Notes under the pieces: generated by a model
The model's input: only the letters and a program-made list of their open reading frames with translations
Told to the model about the DNA's origin: nothing
The model's database searches: none
Made by a program: the position numbers and the translations under genes
Part shown: one piece after another, positions 11,120-22,524 of the stretch
Layout of the letters: each line of letters opens with the position of its first letter
How positions within the stretch are numbered: position 1 is the stretch's first letter
DNA from: Sinohyriopsis cumingii
Lineage: Eukaryota; Mollusca; Bivalvia; Unionida; Unionidae
Length of the DNA: 64,000 nucleotides
Direction: 5' to 3'
Assembly (NCBI GenBank): GCA_028554795.2
Contig: CM068838.1
Span: 92,400,974-92,464,973, forward strand

Positions 11120-12322
11120 CATTATTTGAAAGGACTGTAGCACTGTATTGATGGACTGCAGCAGATCGTGTTCTGTGGCAGCATGCTCAGAGGGAATAGG
11201 TGTAATTTCTATCATTTTCAATTCAACTTCACATGTTAAGTGACCTCTGTCTTTCAAGCCAGAAGTGTCACCAGGGCACTCATGTGAAATTACATTATCT
11301 AAGGAAGCCAATTTTGTGTTCCTTTGTGACAGGTCACTCTTGTTCTCCTCTATTTCTGTCGAATACTCACTCTCCTCTTTTAATTCATCTATGCTGTCAA
11401 AGGAAGCACTTTTCCTGACTAGAGCTAGGTCCTCAAATGTGTCATCAAAATCACTGCAAATCTTTTGAATTTCAGTCACATGGCTAAAGGATACACTCTT
11501 TTTGACAACTTTTCTTTTAGCAGTTAAAGTGGCACCAGTGCTCAAACAATTTTGTCCATTCTCTTCAATAACACCATCAAGGAGATCCAATGCATCCTCG
11601 ATGGCTGCCATGCCGTTAGGGGACATGGGCCTTTTATTGAGTGATGAGGGTGTTTCATTTGGTGACAAAGGTCTAGCATTTTGAGATAAAACCCTTGCCA
11701 TTGGAGACATGGACTGCCCACTGGGGGACATTGGTCGGCCATTCTGGAGCCCTGAGGGTCCATTTTTGGTGCCAAAGGAAATGTTAGCTGACCAGGAGTT
11801 AGCACTGACAGGTAAAGAAGAGACTTCCTTATAGTAATCCACAATTTTCTCACTGAATGTCACAGAGGGACTGAAGGGAGATGCATCTGAGATTTGGTTT
11901 GATAAAGAAATGGGGGACATCTTTTTCAGAATCCCTTTTGGTATCATATGGAAGTCTCCTTGACCTGGCGGAGAAGCATATCCACTGTCCACGCTAGAAT
12001 ATATTTCATGTGGCTGAAGTTTTAATTTCAATGGACGTGGCCCAAAGAGGGGCTCTACTGTATCTTCCTGTGCTAATGCAAATATCTTTTCATCATCAAT
12101 CTCCCTCCTCAACGGGACAAACAGATTGTCATCCACAACTAAAATCAGTTCCTTTTCATTTTGCATTTTTGCAGAAGAGTTTGGTAGTGGATGAACTCCA
12201 TTTACAAATTTGTTTTTTTTCTTGGCACTGTAAAACGGCTGTGACAGCTGTTTCATTAAGCTTGGTCTCTTCTTTTGCTTTACTTTCAATGATGAAAACT
12301 CCTTTTTCTTGGGCTTTGGCAT
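11120..12322 (-). CDS. First coding exon of an unrecognised basic, Ser/Pro-rich protein with PP1-docking-like motifs
   Basis: This is the only strong gene piece in the window. It holds 401 codons from ATG (12322) to a consensus donor, ATG|GTGAGT, at 11120/11119, leaving a phase-0 intron. An in-frame TAA at 12341-12343 supports the start. The protein opens with a lysine-rich segment (residues 1-38). KGILKK at 129-134 matches the [GS]IL[RK] SILK motif known from PP1 inhibitor-2. SVTF lies at 153-156. Residues 197-237 hold repeated Met/Leu-Ser-Pro sites. KKSVSF at 274-279 fits the PP1 RVxF motif. An acidic region follows (287-330). No enzymatic domain, signal peptide or membrane segment is visible. 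The rest of the gene must lie downstream (lower coordinates); no following exon was recognised in 1-11119. PP1 binding is inferred from short motifs only. An intracellular, probably nuclear or scaffold, role is a guess. Confidence 0.8.
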
Positions 12323-12340
12323 TTTTCTTTTTACGATTCC

Positions 12341-12346
12341 TTACAT
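12341..12346 (-). promoter_or_regulatory. Start-stop upstream ORF (ATGTAA)
   Basis: On the minus strand, ATG at 12346-12344 is followed at once by TAA. It lies in frame with and about 20 nt upstream of the main ATG. If this stretch is 5' UTR, the minimal uORF could lower translation of the 401-codon exon. Whether it is transcribed is not known from sequence. Confidence 0.4.
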
Positions 12347-15300
12347 ATGCCTCATTAAAAGCAAACAGAAAGCATTCTTTTACAAATTTAGGGAAATAAA
12401 AAAGTAATTGATATCAGAATAATCATTCAACTTCCTATATGGTCTTTGATTAGTTAGATTTAACTCCAGGAATATGCGAATAAATTAATTCCTTATCTTG
12501 TATTATTCATGAACCAACTGACAACAAAACACAACTCTGCAAATACTCTCTGATGATCAATATTGCGAATCTCCCATCAATTCCAAATAGAAGTCCATCG
12601 ATTCCAATAAAAGACCATCAATTCCAATAAAAGTCCAATGAAAACTTGCATTCTCTCCAGATAATTTCTTGATGAAATCATTAACAGAATCTGTTAAAAA
12701 GTCACTTGATAAAGTCATTGGTAATAAAGACTGAAAGGAATCTGTTTGTACTAGTTAACTGACACTTGTCAGTTTCTACCAGATGACCAACAGTAATAAG
12801 TAATAATATACATAACACACATCACTGACCACATGATTAGCTGCTCCATAAATGTCATTTAATCTGAGGAGTGAGGACAGTTATAGAAGAAGATACTACT
12901 TCTAGGGTACACAAAAACATATATTAAGGTCACCTTACAGGTCAGTGGGTGTTCACTGATGGACAGTTGTCTAACATGTTCAACATATACTAGTCTTTGT
13001 ACAGTACTACTCAATTGTAAGATTAACAAGTCTTGTGTAAGTATATATCTGACCACAGTTTTATCTATACAAATGTTCAGACATGCCATACATCAAACAA
13101 AGCATTATTTCTTCTTTCTATAATACGTCCTCGCTGTAATGATGACCATCAACACAGCCTTGTAACATTCTTGACGGTTTACCTCTTGCTGATGTAATTC
13201 CTCTTTATTTGTATATTTCCACAATAAAAAAACTACAATAATTATTTCACAAATATAAGTAGGCCAGGAATGTAAAGTATGAAAGACTGTTTGGTCTTAT
13301 TTTGCATATAAATACCTCATATTGGTATTGTGATTGATAATCCTCAATAAATACCTTGTATTAGCACACTGGCTGATAACCCTCTATAATCCATAGAGGA
13401 CTATTATCCAGTCCTTGTCATATCAATCAAATCAACAAGAGGAATCTTTAATGCTGAATTCCACATGGTACTTGTCTAGCACACAAATCCTTAAAATGAC
13501 GCTAATCCAAGGAATTTGTCCAAGATGGCCTACACACCGTTTATTTACAGAACAAGTCTAAAACTCATGGACTGTTTATAGAATATTGTTCCAAACAGAG
13601 TTGCTGACATATATAATAAGTAATAACTAGTTGTTCATTAGTCTAGTTTATCAATAGAACATAAACATGTTTTTGATGACAGGTAGATCTTCAACGATAA
13701 ATGCTTACTAAAATTCACCTGTATGTTTGGAGTCCTTTCAAAGCCATCCATCGAACAGTATCAGTTAACTTAACACAAAACCTGCATGTCTATCACCATA
13801 AATGTAAATTAAACATTCACAAAGGTAAGGCGTCTGTGGCTCCAATACTTCAATGCAAAGAGATCAGCCAAGCTTAGCCATTAAAAATCCCAACTGAAAT
13901 TCCATTGTAAAATCTGAAAATATTTTATAAACCACATCATGAAAGTGGAAGGTGCCCCTTGTATCGATATACCTTCCTTATGATAGTGCTTGACTAGCTA
14001 CACACTAAACTGACAGGTAGTTGATTGATTGAAATATTTCCTTCCGGCAAGAATCCATAGCTGATCATCCCATCAATATTGACTACATCATGACACTGAC
14101 TTTCCTATAGGTATATATTAACTACAGTTATACATGCAATTAAATCAATAATCTTGATACTATTTACATGGTCACAGTGCTTTCCAATAATTATAATTTT
14201 CATTTCAAATCTATAAGATATATATTAAAAAATCAGTCCAGCTGCTCTTTAACCTAGTCTTAAGTGCACACACTTTATAGAGATTCAAATCCTGAGTATA
14301 AAATGAAGTTATGTCACTGGATGAGTTTTCTGGAGATAAAAACAGCAGGTCAAAATAATAACAGTTCAATTAACATGTCAAAGTTTTGGTTTGCCATGAA
14401 CTTTAGCTGACATATTTACCATGGCCTGTAAGTATTTATCACTAGTTCAACACAGACGTGTACACAGACATGTACACAGGGATGTGTATTTTTGCCAGCA
14501 AGATTCTGTATGTTGTCCTTCCTCAGGAAATCAAGATCTCCTTCACCTGAGAGCTTACTAAAATAATCAACACTTCAAGTAAGCAGTTCAAGGAATAATC
14601 AAAAGGTGTGAAAATAATTCAAACTTTCATTGTTTTTTTACCTGTGTGAAAATTACAAGTAGTTAAACAGGTTATGCAAGGTGATAACTTGCACCTTTTT
14701 ATCTGGTAAGTGTACATTTCGCATAAGTATCATGTTCACGTTTGGTGACTTACAGTATCTGTTTTGAATGATCTCCACGATCCTAGAAATCTTCTTAAAA
14801 CCGTTATTTGAGCAAGGCAAATGCTACCAGTCCATAATGGGAAATTAATAATGCTATCACAGAAAAGAACAATCAGGTGTTTACATAACGTTACACCTAC
14901 ATTTGACAAAGTAGTGTTATGAGTGATAAGCAGTCACTAATTAGTACAAAGACATTATTATGTCATTCATTCAGAGGTTAAGAAGTACAGTACAGTGAGT
15001 CATTTTCATATGTTAACTTTTCATGCACCTCACTCAGGGGAAAATAAATCTTGCAAGCATGTCTAAAAATGATTGTGTCAATGCTTTTCAAATTCTTTTC
15101 ACTCCAAACTAATTAGCATGCCAAAATGTTGTTTTTCTAACAATCATTTTCATTGATAACTATGATGAACTCATGACTGCCATTGTCATGTCAAATGTCA
15201 TACCCGTGAGTAAAAAATATAAAAAAAATAATTTTTCTCCAAATTCACTATTAGCTGTAGTTGTGTTCCCATTAGTAATGATTCAGTCCAAAATGGAGGT

Positions 15301-15500
15301 TGGAAACAGCCTGTGAACAATCACATGTAATCCATTGCTGCACTTAACAAATTGTACAGATGAAATCACCTCCCTTAATGTCCATACCTGGAAGGGTGGT
15401 ATCAGATATTTAACCAAAGCTTTACGCTGAACAATCTGTGAGGCTTTTCATTCCCACTTTTCCCTTCCAGTAAATAAAATAAAACCTTGGGGGTATCCCA
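12347..15500. other. Mostly unique DNA upstream of the minus-strand exon
   Basis: About 3 kb without large repeats. It would hold the 5' UTR and promoter of the exon at 11120-12322, but I cannot place a TATA box or start site. A three-copy 24-bp repeat (CATCAATTCCAATAAAAG-like) sits at about 12574-12640. Confidence 0.4.
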
Positions 15501-16590
15501 TTATGCTCCACTCCATTGACAATTATTATATATCAAAATGATGTATGCTCTTGTCTTGTTCAACAACTCACTGAGTCATGGGCAATTGTTAGATCTATCT
15601 ATACACTGGAAAAACTTGCTATATCTCACCAACAACCTCAACCTTCCCCACCAATTTTGTAAGCATATGTCTATTTCACAAAGCCTTATGTCTCCTCCTA
15701 AAACGGTCAAACCTCAGTTCACACGGAACAAAAGATGTTCCAGTAAATCAGCTGTTAAAAGCCTATCAGATCTCCAATATGTTAAATTATTAAACACACG
15801 TGTGAAGCATATTACCATCACACTAATGTATCGTAAATTTATTTTTCTCTTTTCTTTGTATTATAGCAGAATTAAAGGAAAGGTGTTCATTGTCATTAGA
15901 AATCTAGTGAATTGTGAACAGCATGTATTAAAATATTTACATAGGTCAATTTACTGAAGAACTTATAACAGCTATCTTAGATACTAAGCTGAAAGGGAAG
16001 TTGTTGTAATAGATTATGTTTAGCACTAATGCTCTGGAAATTCAACGCAAAATAGTCTATTATCAAGGCAACTTCAAATCATTAGACAGAAAATTATGCA
16101 AAACCGAAGACATTTACAAACTTTAAGCTATTGTTATCAATGTACAGAGGTAAGAACATGTATACTGCTAAATCGTGATCACACAAGCATGTACTTTTTA
16201 AAGTTTGATCAAAGTCAAATGAGAAGTAATCCATCCAGAGTGGTACCAGATGACTAAGCAGACTGAACTTGTACAAAATCTTGATGATATAAGACCATGT
16301 TCCAAGTCTGATTCAAGCTGGATCAGAAAGTATGACCTCTAGAATGGTTGCAATTGTTGAAAGATGACACAGGATGCAGAATGGAAACGGTGCCATATAC
16401 GGTGTGCTCACTTGGTCTTACAACCCCAGGTTAAGAAAATCTCATCCTAAATTGCAAACTCTGACTGAATTTTACATAAAGTCCAAGTAACTTCATGTCA
16501 TGTTACGGTTGTGCCCATATCAACAAAACAGTGACCCTTGACATTTCTCACTTCAAAGTATTCTGTACTCTATTCACACAGTCATCTTCA
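15501..16590. other. Unassigned non-coding sequence
   Basis: It includes a 139-codon plus-strand frame (15538-15957) with no recognisable family, no splice support and ordinary AT-rich composition. I do not call it a gene. Confidence 0.35.
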
Positions 16591-16605
16591 GCTTACTTTA
16601 ATATG

Positions 16606-16761
16606 TTGTTGTTGTTGTTGTGGAGTTTAACGCCATTTTTCAGCACACCCCAGGAAGAACCACTGACCCACAAGAAGCTACTGGCAAGCTTTCTCACATA
16701 CGCACATTGGCAGAATCCTAGACTCGAACCCGCTTTAGACCACTTGGCCACTTGGGGCCCA
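16606..16761 (-). mobile_element. SINE family A copy with internal deletions and 12-bp target duplication
   Basis: Reverse-oriented: a (TTG)n tail, TTTAACGCCATTTTTCAGCA, a shortened body, GCAAGCTTTCTCACATACGC, ACTCGAACCCG and TAGACCACTTGGCCAC. It is flanked by a perfect TACTTTAATATG duplication at 16594-16605 and 16762-16773. Parts of the body are missing compared with copies at 18651 and 21110. Confidence 0.88.
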
Positions 16762-16904
16762 TACTTTAATATGAAAAACTTCTGCATATAATTCATTTGA
16801 GTATATGTCTAGTTTGAACTCAGTTCCTGTTGTTACATTTATGCCCATAGTGACAAAACTAGTTCAGTGACCACCAACATTTCTCATCTTAAAGTGTGTG
16901 CATG

Positions 16905-17168
16905 TGTTTGATGATTTGGATTTTTAACATAGCTTTAACTTCTTTTTTTTGCTATATCACTATGATGTCTGCAGTGTGGCAGTTTATAGTGCTGTCTAGA
17001 ACTGGGGCATCATGCCGCAGACATGTAGCATGATGTCTCACCCAGTCACATTGTTCTGACACCAGGCCAACCAGTCCTAACACTAACCTCTTAATGACTC
17101 GGCTGGGGTTCAAAAACCTGCAACCTCCCATATTCGAGGTGGATGCTCTAACCAGTAGGCCACCTGAG
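16905..17168 (-). mobile_element. SINE family B copy with internal deletion
   Basis: It shows a GGATTTTTAACATAGCTTTA tail, the CATCATGCCGCAGACATGTA block and ACACCAGGCC. A gap after CCTCTTAATG removes the ATGGTAC block. The head follows, with GGGTTCAAAAACCTGC and CTAACCAGTAGGCCAC. Confidence 0.85.
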
Positions 17169-17640
17169 TGCTTATGTGTAGCATGTTAAATTCACAGTAG
17201 GAAAATGTATTAAATCACATACAAAAATCAGACATCCTCCAGTAATAACAAGAGCACATTTCAAACAACTTTGGCATGCAGGTTTACTTGACTTGACAAG
17301 CATATTAATTTGTCTTTATTTAGTTCATAAGATCATGGATGACTTCCCTTTATACTTTTTTCAAACACATGGACAACAGCCGATTTGGATGGAATAGTAA
17401 ATGTGCAGTGAAGCAATGGCAATAATGGGAAAAATGATCTCACAGTTGGCCTTAAATTTAATGGCCCGTGAAACTACCACACTGGGAGTTTGAAGAAGTT
17501 CTTCTTTCCAAATCATTGAGTTAATTTGTGCTGGAAGAGAAGTGCCATTTGAATAATGACAGTTTGAACAAGCTAGCCATCATCCTTTAAAACGTAAATT
17601 TAAAATGCAGGAAATGTTAATGTACCATAAATACTTGTGA
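17169..17640. other. Unassigned non-coding sequence
   Basis: No supported gene or repeat. Confidence 0.35.
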
Positions 17641-17649
17641 ACAACTTAA

Positions 17650-17832
17650 AGCTTAATCCAAACTGTATAGACCCAGATGTCTCTGCATGATGCACTTGCA
17701 GGTACAGGTCTTTGCAGTTTGTTGGCAGAAATCAATAGAATAAACAAAATAGACCCCAATAATGCTGGCACATTATGCAATCTGGGTCTATGTTGCTTGC
17801 AGTTGGACCAAAATTTCAAACAAGAATATATG
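17650..17832. mobile_element. Palindromic interspersed element, copy 2
   Basis: TAGACCCAGAT at 17668-17678 is the exact inverse of ATCTGGGTCTA at 17780-17790. The outer arms AAACTGTATAG and CTATGTTGCTTGCAGTTGG are related to other copies. GCTGGCACATTATGCA matches the copy at 19.4 kb. The right end leads directly into the 19-bp array. Confidence 0.7.
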
Positions 17833-18190
17833 GTACTTAACATGTCATATGGTACATAACATGCTATATGGTACATAATATGTCATATGGTACATATCAT
17901 GTCATAAGTTACATAACATGTCATATGGTACATAACATGTCATATGGTACATAACATGTCATATGGCATATAACATGTCATATGGTACATAACATGTCAT
18001 ATGGTACATGTCATATGGCACATAACATCTCATATGGTACATAACATGTCATATGGTACATAACATGTCTTATGGTACATAACATGTCATATGGCACATA
18101 ACATCTCATATGGTACATAACATGTCATATGGTACATAACATGTCATATGGTACATAACATGTCTTATGGTACATAACATGTCATATGAG
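17828..18190. repeat. Minisatellite, 19-bp unit, about 18 copies
   Basis: The unit ATGGTACATAACATGTCAT contains the palindrome ACATGT and, at unit junctions, CATATG. Confidence 0.93.
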
Positions 18191-18638
18191 CTGAAGTCAA
18201 GTTTGTTTTAAAGGCAGTGTATGCACTTAAATTGAATGAACCTGTAATTCATCACAACTTAATAGTCATTCTTGTACCTTGTGTAGGTTCATATCTTCTG
18301 AACTCACTGCAGCAAAAGTAATGTTTAACCCTCTGCATGCCAAATTTGTATAAACCTATCAATGTGGCCTTTGGTTCAGCATATGTGGATAGCTGTCATG
18401 TTACAATATATCACTAAGCATAACATTTTGATAAATTTAGTGTCAAACAAATTTTTCCATCAATATTATTTTTATTAAAATTTTGTGGTTAAAAGTTCAT
18501 TGTTACTGTAAGCATAATTTTGATTCCTGGTAGATCAGTAATTCCCAAAAATTTGGTATATCTATCTTTGCTTAATTTTGATAATGCAACAATATTGCAA
18601 TTTACAATACCTACCAATAATCAACAGTAACCTCATCT
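18191..18638. other. Unassigned sequence with a TTAACCCTCTGCATGCC element end
   Basis: TTAACCCTCTGCATGCC near 18327 resembles one end of a piggyBac-type element, but no matching right end is visible. Otherwise nothing is supported. Confidence 0.3.
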
Positions 18639-18650
18639 ACACCTATTTTG

Positions 18651-18901
18651 CGGGGGGACCTGAGTGGCCGAGTGGTCTAAAGCGCTCTCCGTTACGGATC
18701 ACTGTCATTTTACCTCTGTCTGCGTGGGTTTGAGTCTCAGATTCAGCCAATGTGGGTATGTGAGAAAGCTTCCCAGTAGCTTCTCGTGGGTCAGTGGTTC
18801 TTTCCAGGGTTTTCCCAGGTTCTTCCTCCACCATTAATACTGGCCGCCATATATAGCCTATCATGTGCTGAAAAATGGCGTTAAACCCTACAACAACAAC
18901 A
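18651..18901 (+). mobile_element. SINE family A, full-length, perfect 12-bp target duplication
   Basis: The tRNA-Leu/Ser-like head has box A in TGGCCGAGTGGTCTAAAGCG and box B in GCGTGGGTTTGAGTC, separated by a long variable region. The body includes CAATGTGGGTATGTGAGAAA and CCTCCACCATTAATACTGG. It ends TGAAAAATGGCGTTAAACCC and (AAC)n. ACACCTATTTTG flanks both sides (18639-18650, 18902-18913), which argues for a fairly recent LINE-mediated insertion. Confidence 0.93.
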
Positions 18902-18913
18902 ACACCTATTTTG

Positions 18914-19340
18914 TCTGAATTTCATGCTCACTGAGTTTGCATTGAAGCCCAAAATACAATAAATTCATTCCTACTGCTGATATATCTTCTTCTTGTGCTT
19001 TTCACTACTGCCATCAGACTACAGGTTTCAGCATCACAAACATAAGAGATGTCATCAATTCATTTAAACAACATGAGGTGATTACAACCCCAACCAGGTT
19101 GAGAACCAATGAGATCTTAAGAAAATAAACTGTCGCTTAATAAACAAGGTAATTTTATTTACTAGTTTTTTTTCTTCTTCAAATCTCTGTAGATCATGTA
19201 ATAATTATACAGCTCAATGATGATCCCATGTTATGATTTGGTGATCAAAGAACTCACGCTGACAAACTGTAAACAACATGTCACTTATTACACAACCTGA
19301 ACTTGCTGCATGCAGATTTTCTTTTGAATTACCATTTGAT
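18914..19340. other. Unassigned non-coding sequence
   Basis: Nothing supported. Confidence 0.35.
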
Positions 19341-19343
19341 TGA

Positions 19344-19605
19344 TGTTAACATCAAAGACCTTGATTCTGGGGGCAAACAAAGCACACCCAGATAGAAGTA
19401 GTCTACTATTATACAATCTATACTCACTTCTAGTTCAATGGCAAGCCACCGTGACCCTGTTCTGCTGTTGTGATGGCAGATCAGGATCTATGTTGTTTGT
19501 TCTACTGGTTTCTCCAAACACATTGCATAGACCCAAATCTGCTGGCACATTATGTGATGGGAGATCTATGTTCAGTTTGCAGTTGGACTATACTTATGTG
19601 CAGGT
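19344..19605. mobile_element. Palindromic interspersed element, copy 3
   Basis: It carries GCAGATCAGGATCTATGTTG, GCATAGACCCAAATCTGCTG, GCTGGCACATTATGTGATGG and CAGTTTGCAGTTGGAC, the modules of the other copies. A tandem array begins about 200 bp to the right. Confidence 0.6.
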
Positions 19606-19802
19606 AAATATCATGAAACAATTTATTTTTTGGAGTCTTTTGAGAAAAGTAGGGAGCTATAATTTACTTAAGTTATTGATGATTGTGTGGACTGTTGGTA
19701 TTATCAACCTATGAGATCTTGTTGAACATAAAACTTACAGGAAATTTTGTTTGAAATCCTATGGAGATATGATCACTAATCATTCTGCCAAAATGAAAAT
19801 GC

Positions 19803-20378
19803 CATGAACTGATGGTGGTACTGTACTGTACTCATAGACTGATGGAGGTACTTATTGTACTCATCATGGATTGATGGAGATAATGTACTGTATTCACATC
19901 ATGGATTGATGGAGATAATGTACTGTATTCACATCATGGATTGATGGAGATACTGTACTGTACTCATATCATGGATTGATGGAGGTATGTACTGTACTCA
20001 TATCATGGATTGATGGAGGTATGTACTGTACTCATATCATGAATTGATGGAGATAATGTACTGTATTCACATCATGGATTGATGGAGATACTGTACTGTA
20101 CTCATATCATGGATTGATGGAGGTATGTACTGTACTCATATCATGAATTGATGGAGATAATGTACTGTATTCACATCATGGATTCATGAAGGTACTGTAC
20201 CGTACTCACTTCATGGATTGATGGAGGTACTGTACTATACTAATATCATGGACTGATTGAGGTACTGTATGACACATCATGGACTGATTGAGGTACTGTA
20301 TGACACATCATGGACTGATGGAGGTACTGTATGACACATCATGGACTGATGGAGGTACTGTATGACACATCATGGACT
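19803..20378. repeat. Minisatellite, about 35-bp unit, about 16 copies
   Basis: Units contain CATGGATTGATGGAGATAAT and a GTACTGTA core. The last four copies form a distinct subtype with GTACTGTATGACACATCATG. Confidence 0.9.
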
Positions 20379-20756
20379 GTATGTATTGCAGGACAAAGCA
20401 AGAACTACATACCCTTACCATTGTCATGGTGGGCATAGCAAGCAATAATTTAATTAGATTATAATAAATGAAAGATGCCTGGATTAAAGATGAGTGAACA
20501 GATGGACAGAGGAAAAATATATCCCTTCTTTCTTTCCTTTTCTTGGACTGACAAGAAAATATACATACTGTCCTGGGTAAGGACAGAATAATGTGTGCAC
20601 TTTTATTGAGGCTGACTGTATCAAATTTGTGAAAAACTAAAACAATTGAATTTTACGGGAAAATTATGAAACTGACTTTGCAAATTTTTTAAAAACATTT
20701 TTAAACATAGATCTTTAAAATAAAAAAATTATACAAACAATAAAAATAGTAACAAC
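20379..20756. other. Unassigned AT-rich sequence
   Basis: Nothing supported. Confidence 0.35.
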
Positions 20757-20875
20757 ATCAATAATAATAACAATAATAATAATAATAATAATTATAATAA
20801 CAAACTTTACTGAGAGAAGACTAAATTTTAGTCAGCAAACCAATCTTTTGCACAAAGCCTTCTATAATAACATGT
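20757..20875 (-). mobile_element. LINE 3' tail, reverse orientation
   Basis: On the minus strand it reads AGAAGGC, GATTGGTT, ACTAAAATTTAGTCTTCTCT, then TAAAGTTTG and (TTA)n. The order and wording match the tails at 1005-1109 and 51945-52157. It is 5' truncated. Confidence 0.55.
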
Positions 20876-20966
20876 ATATATCTGCATATTTTACAAGTTG
20901 TGGTGTCTTTAGACAGCAATGTTATTCTAAAAACTAGACAACAGACTGTATCATTATAAAAGATGT

Positions 20967-21512
20967 ACAAGGCAATTCAGATTAGCAGATACAGGACTGA
21001 TACAAATATCTGCAGTGTACCTATACAAGGCAATACAGATGAGTACAAACAGGACTGATACAAAAATCAGCAGTGTCCCTGTACAAGGCAATTCAGATTA
21101 GAAGATACACATGGGGCCCCGAGTGGCCGAGTGGTCTAAAGCACTCTTCGTTACTGATCACTTCCATCTCACCTCTGTCTGCGCTTGTTCAAGTCTCAGA
21201 TTCAGCCAATGTGGGTACGTGAGAAAGCTTGCCAGTAGCTTCTCATGGGTCAGTGGTTCTTTCCGAGGTTTTCCTGGGTTCTTCCTCCACCATTAATACT
21301 GGCCGCCATGTATAGCCTATTGTGTGCAGAAAAATGGCATTAAACCCCACAACAACAACAACAACAACATTAGCAGATACAGGACTGATACAAATATCTG
21401 CAGTGTACCCATACAAGGAAATACAGATGAGTAGGTACAGGATTGATATAAAAGTCTGCAGTGTACCTGAAAAGGCAATACAGATGAGTACATACAGGAT
21501 TGATATACAGTA
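20967..21512. repeat. Minisatellite, about 58-bp unit, about 5 copies, split by a SINE
   Basis: Units with TACAAGGCAATACAGATGAG and CAGGACTGATACAAATATCT lie on both sides of the SINE at 21110-21368. Confidence 0.85.
21110..21368 (+). mobile_element. SINE family A, full-length, inserted in a minisatellite
   Basis: Same layout as the copy at 18651: GAGTGGCCGAGTGGTCTAAA, GTTCAAGTCTCAG, GAGAAAGCTTGCCAGTAGC, ACTGGCCGCCATGTATAGCC and (AAC)n. The flanks ATTAGAAGATACA (21097-21109) and ATTAGCAGATACA (21369-21381) form a 12/13 target duplication within the array unit. Confidence 0.92.
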
Positions 21513-22320
21513 CATGAAAGTACATAGTTTACACCAAATATATCATTGTTTCTGTCATTGTTGATGAAGATACTTCTTAAAACCATTTGATGAGCCATAT
21601 GTTAGATGCATGGGATTACCAGTCTGCCTACAGAAGAAAAACCAAAGTCTTCTTATAAAATTCAGAAGTTTGTTTACCCTCCCCCCAATACATGCGTTTT
21701 CAGTGGGCTGACCTTCCATGTTTCTCAGTGATGATCATAGCACTTTTCCCCCCATGGTTAATAACAACCAAAAAGAATAAACATACAAAAAATAATGAAA
21801 ACAAAAAAAAATCAACAAATGGATCGCATTAAAAATATGTAATGTTCTGAGAAGAAAAAGAAGACCCATCTACACAAATTTGAAAAGCAGTACAATGGGA
21901 AACAGATATCGGGGGGAATTTTTGTTTGTGATGATACAACTTTTACAATTTTGCCATTCTTTATTCTTGTGTGCATCTACAATGAGTAAAGTAAGAGATT
22001 TATTTCTTTTCTATAATAATTTATTTAATTAGCTTAACTCCATTTTAAATGAATCAATTTTTGAAGACACTGGAAGAAGAAACAAAAAGCTAATATATCT
22101 TGTTGTTTGTGATTTATCTTACCACATACATGTGTACATTTTCCACAAATTTGACATTACTTGTAAGATCATTCATGAATTGACCTGAGTAAGGGTTTGT
22201 ACTCAAATAACCCCTTTTTAAAGTAGAGTTCTCAAGTGATGGATTTGCCACCTCATGAAAATGTATGACTACATCCATCTCAGTTGCCTAAAGTACCATC
22301 TGTATTGGCCTATAAGTCAT
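21513..22320. other. Unassigned AT-rich sequence
   Basis: No supported gene or repeat. Confidence 0.35.
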
Positions 22321-22324
22321 GTCC

Positions 22325-22520
22325 AACTCCAAACAACATAGATCCTGATTTGCCATCACATCATGTTTTGGTAGATGAGAATCAGTGTTGTTTGTTTTAC
22401 TGATTAATCCCAACAAATTGCAATGACTCAGACCTACCAGCACCTTATGCAAAGGCATATCTGGGTCTGTAGAGTCTGCACATGGAGCTGACTTACAAAC
22501 AAGTACAGATGGTATCTTGA
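22325..22520. mobile_element. Palindromic interspersed element, copy 4
   Basis: CCAACTCCAAACAACATAGA, then GAATCAGTGTTGTTTGTTTT, then ACCAGCACCTTATGC and CATATCTGGGTCTG. It ends GGAGCTGACTTACAAACAAG, very like the right end of the copy at 9.2 kb. The 52-bp array starts at once. Confidence 0.65.
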
Positions 22521-22524
22521 GGAG

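Noticed and set aside
15538-15957. 139-codon plus-strand frame
   Set aside because: Longest non-repeat frame after the main exon, but no recognisable motif, AT-rich chance composition and no flanking signals. An acceptor-like tract inside it (TTTCTTTGTATTATAG) argues against a single exon.
18327-18360. Second piggyBac-like element starting TTAACCCTCTGCATGCC
   Set aside because: No inverted right end with TTAA found nearby. Only one end is visible.
18660-18740. Functional tRNA-Leu/Ser gene
   Set aside because: The A and B boxes are good but the acceptor stem is not formed, and the same sequence with a common body recurs in five places: it is a SINE head.
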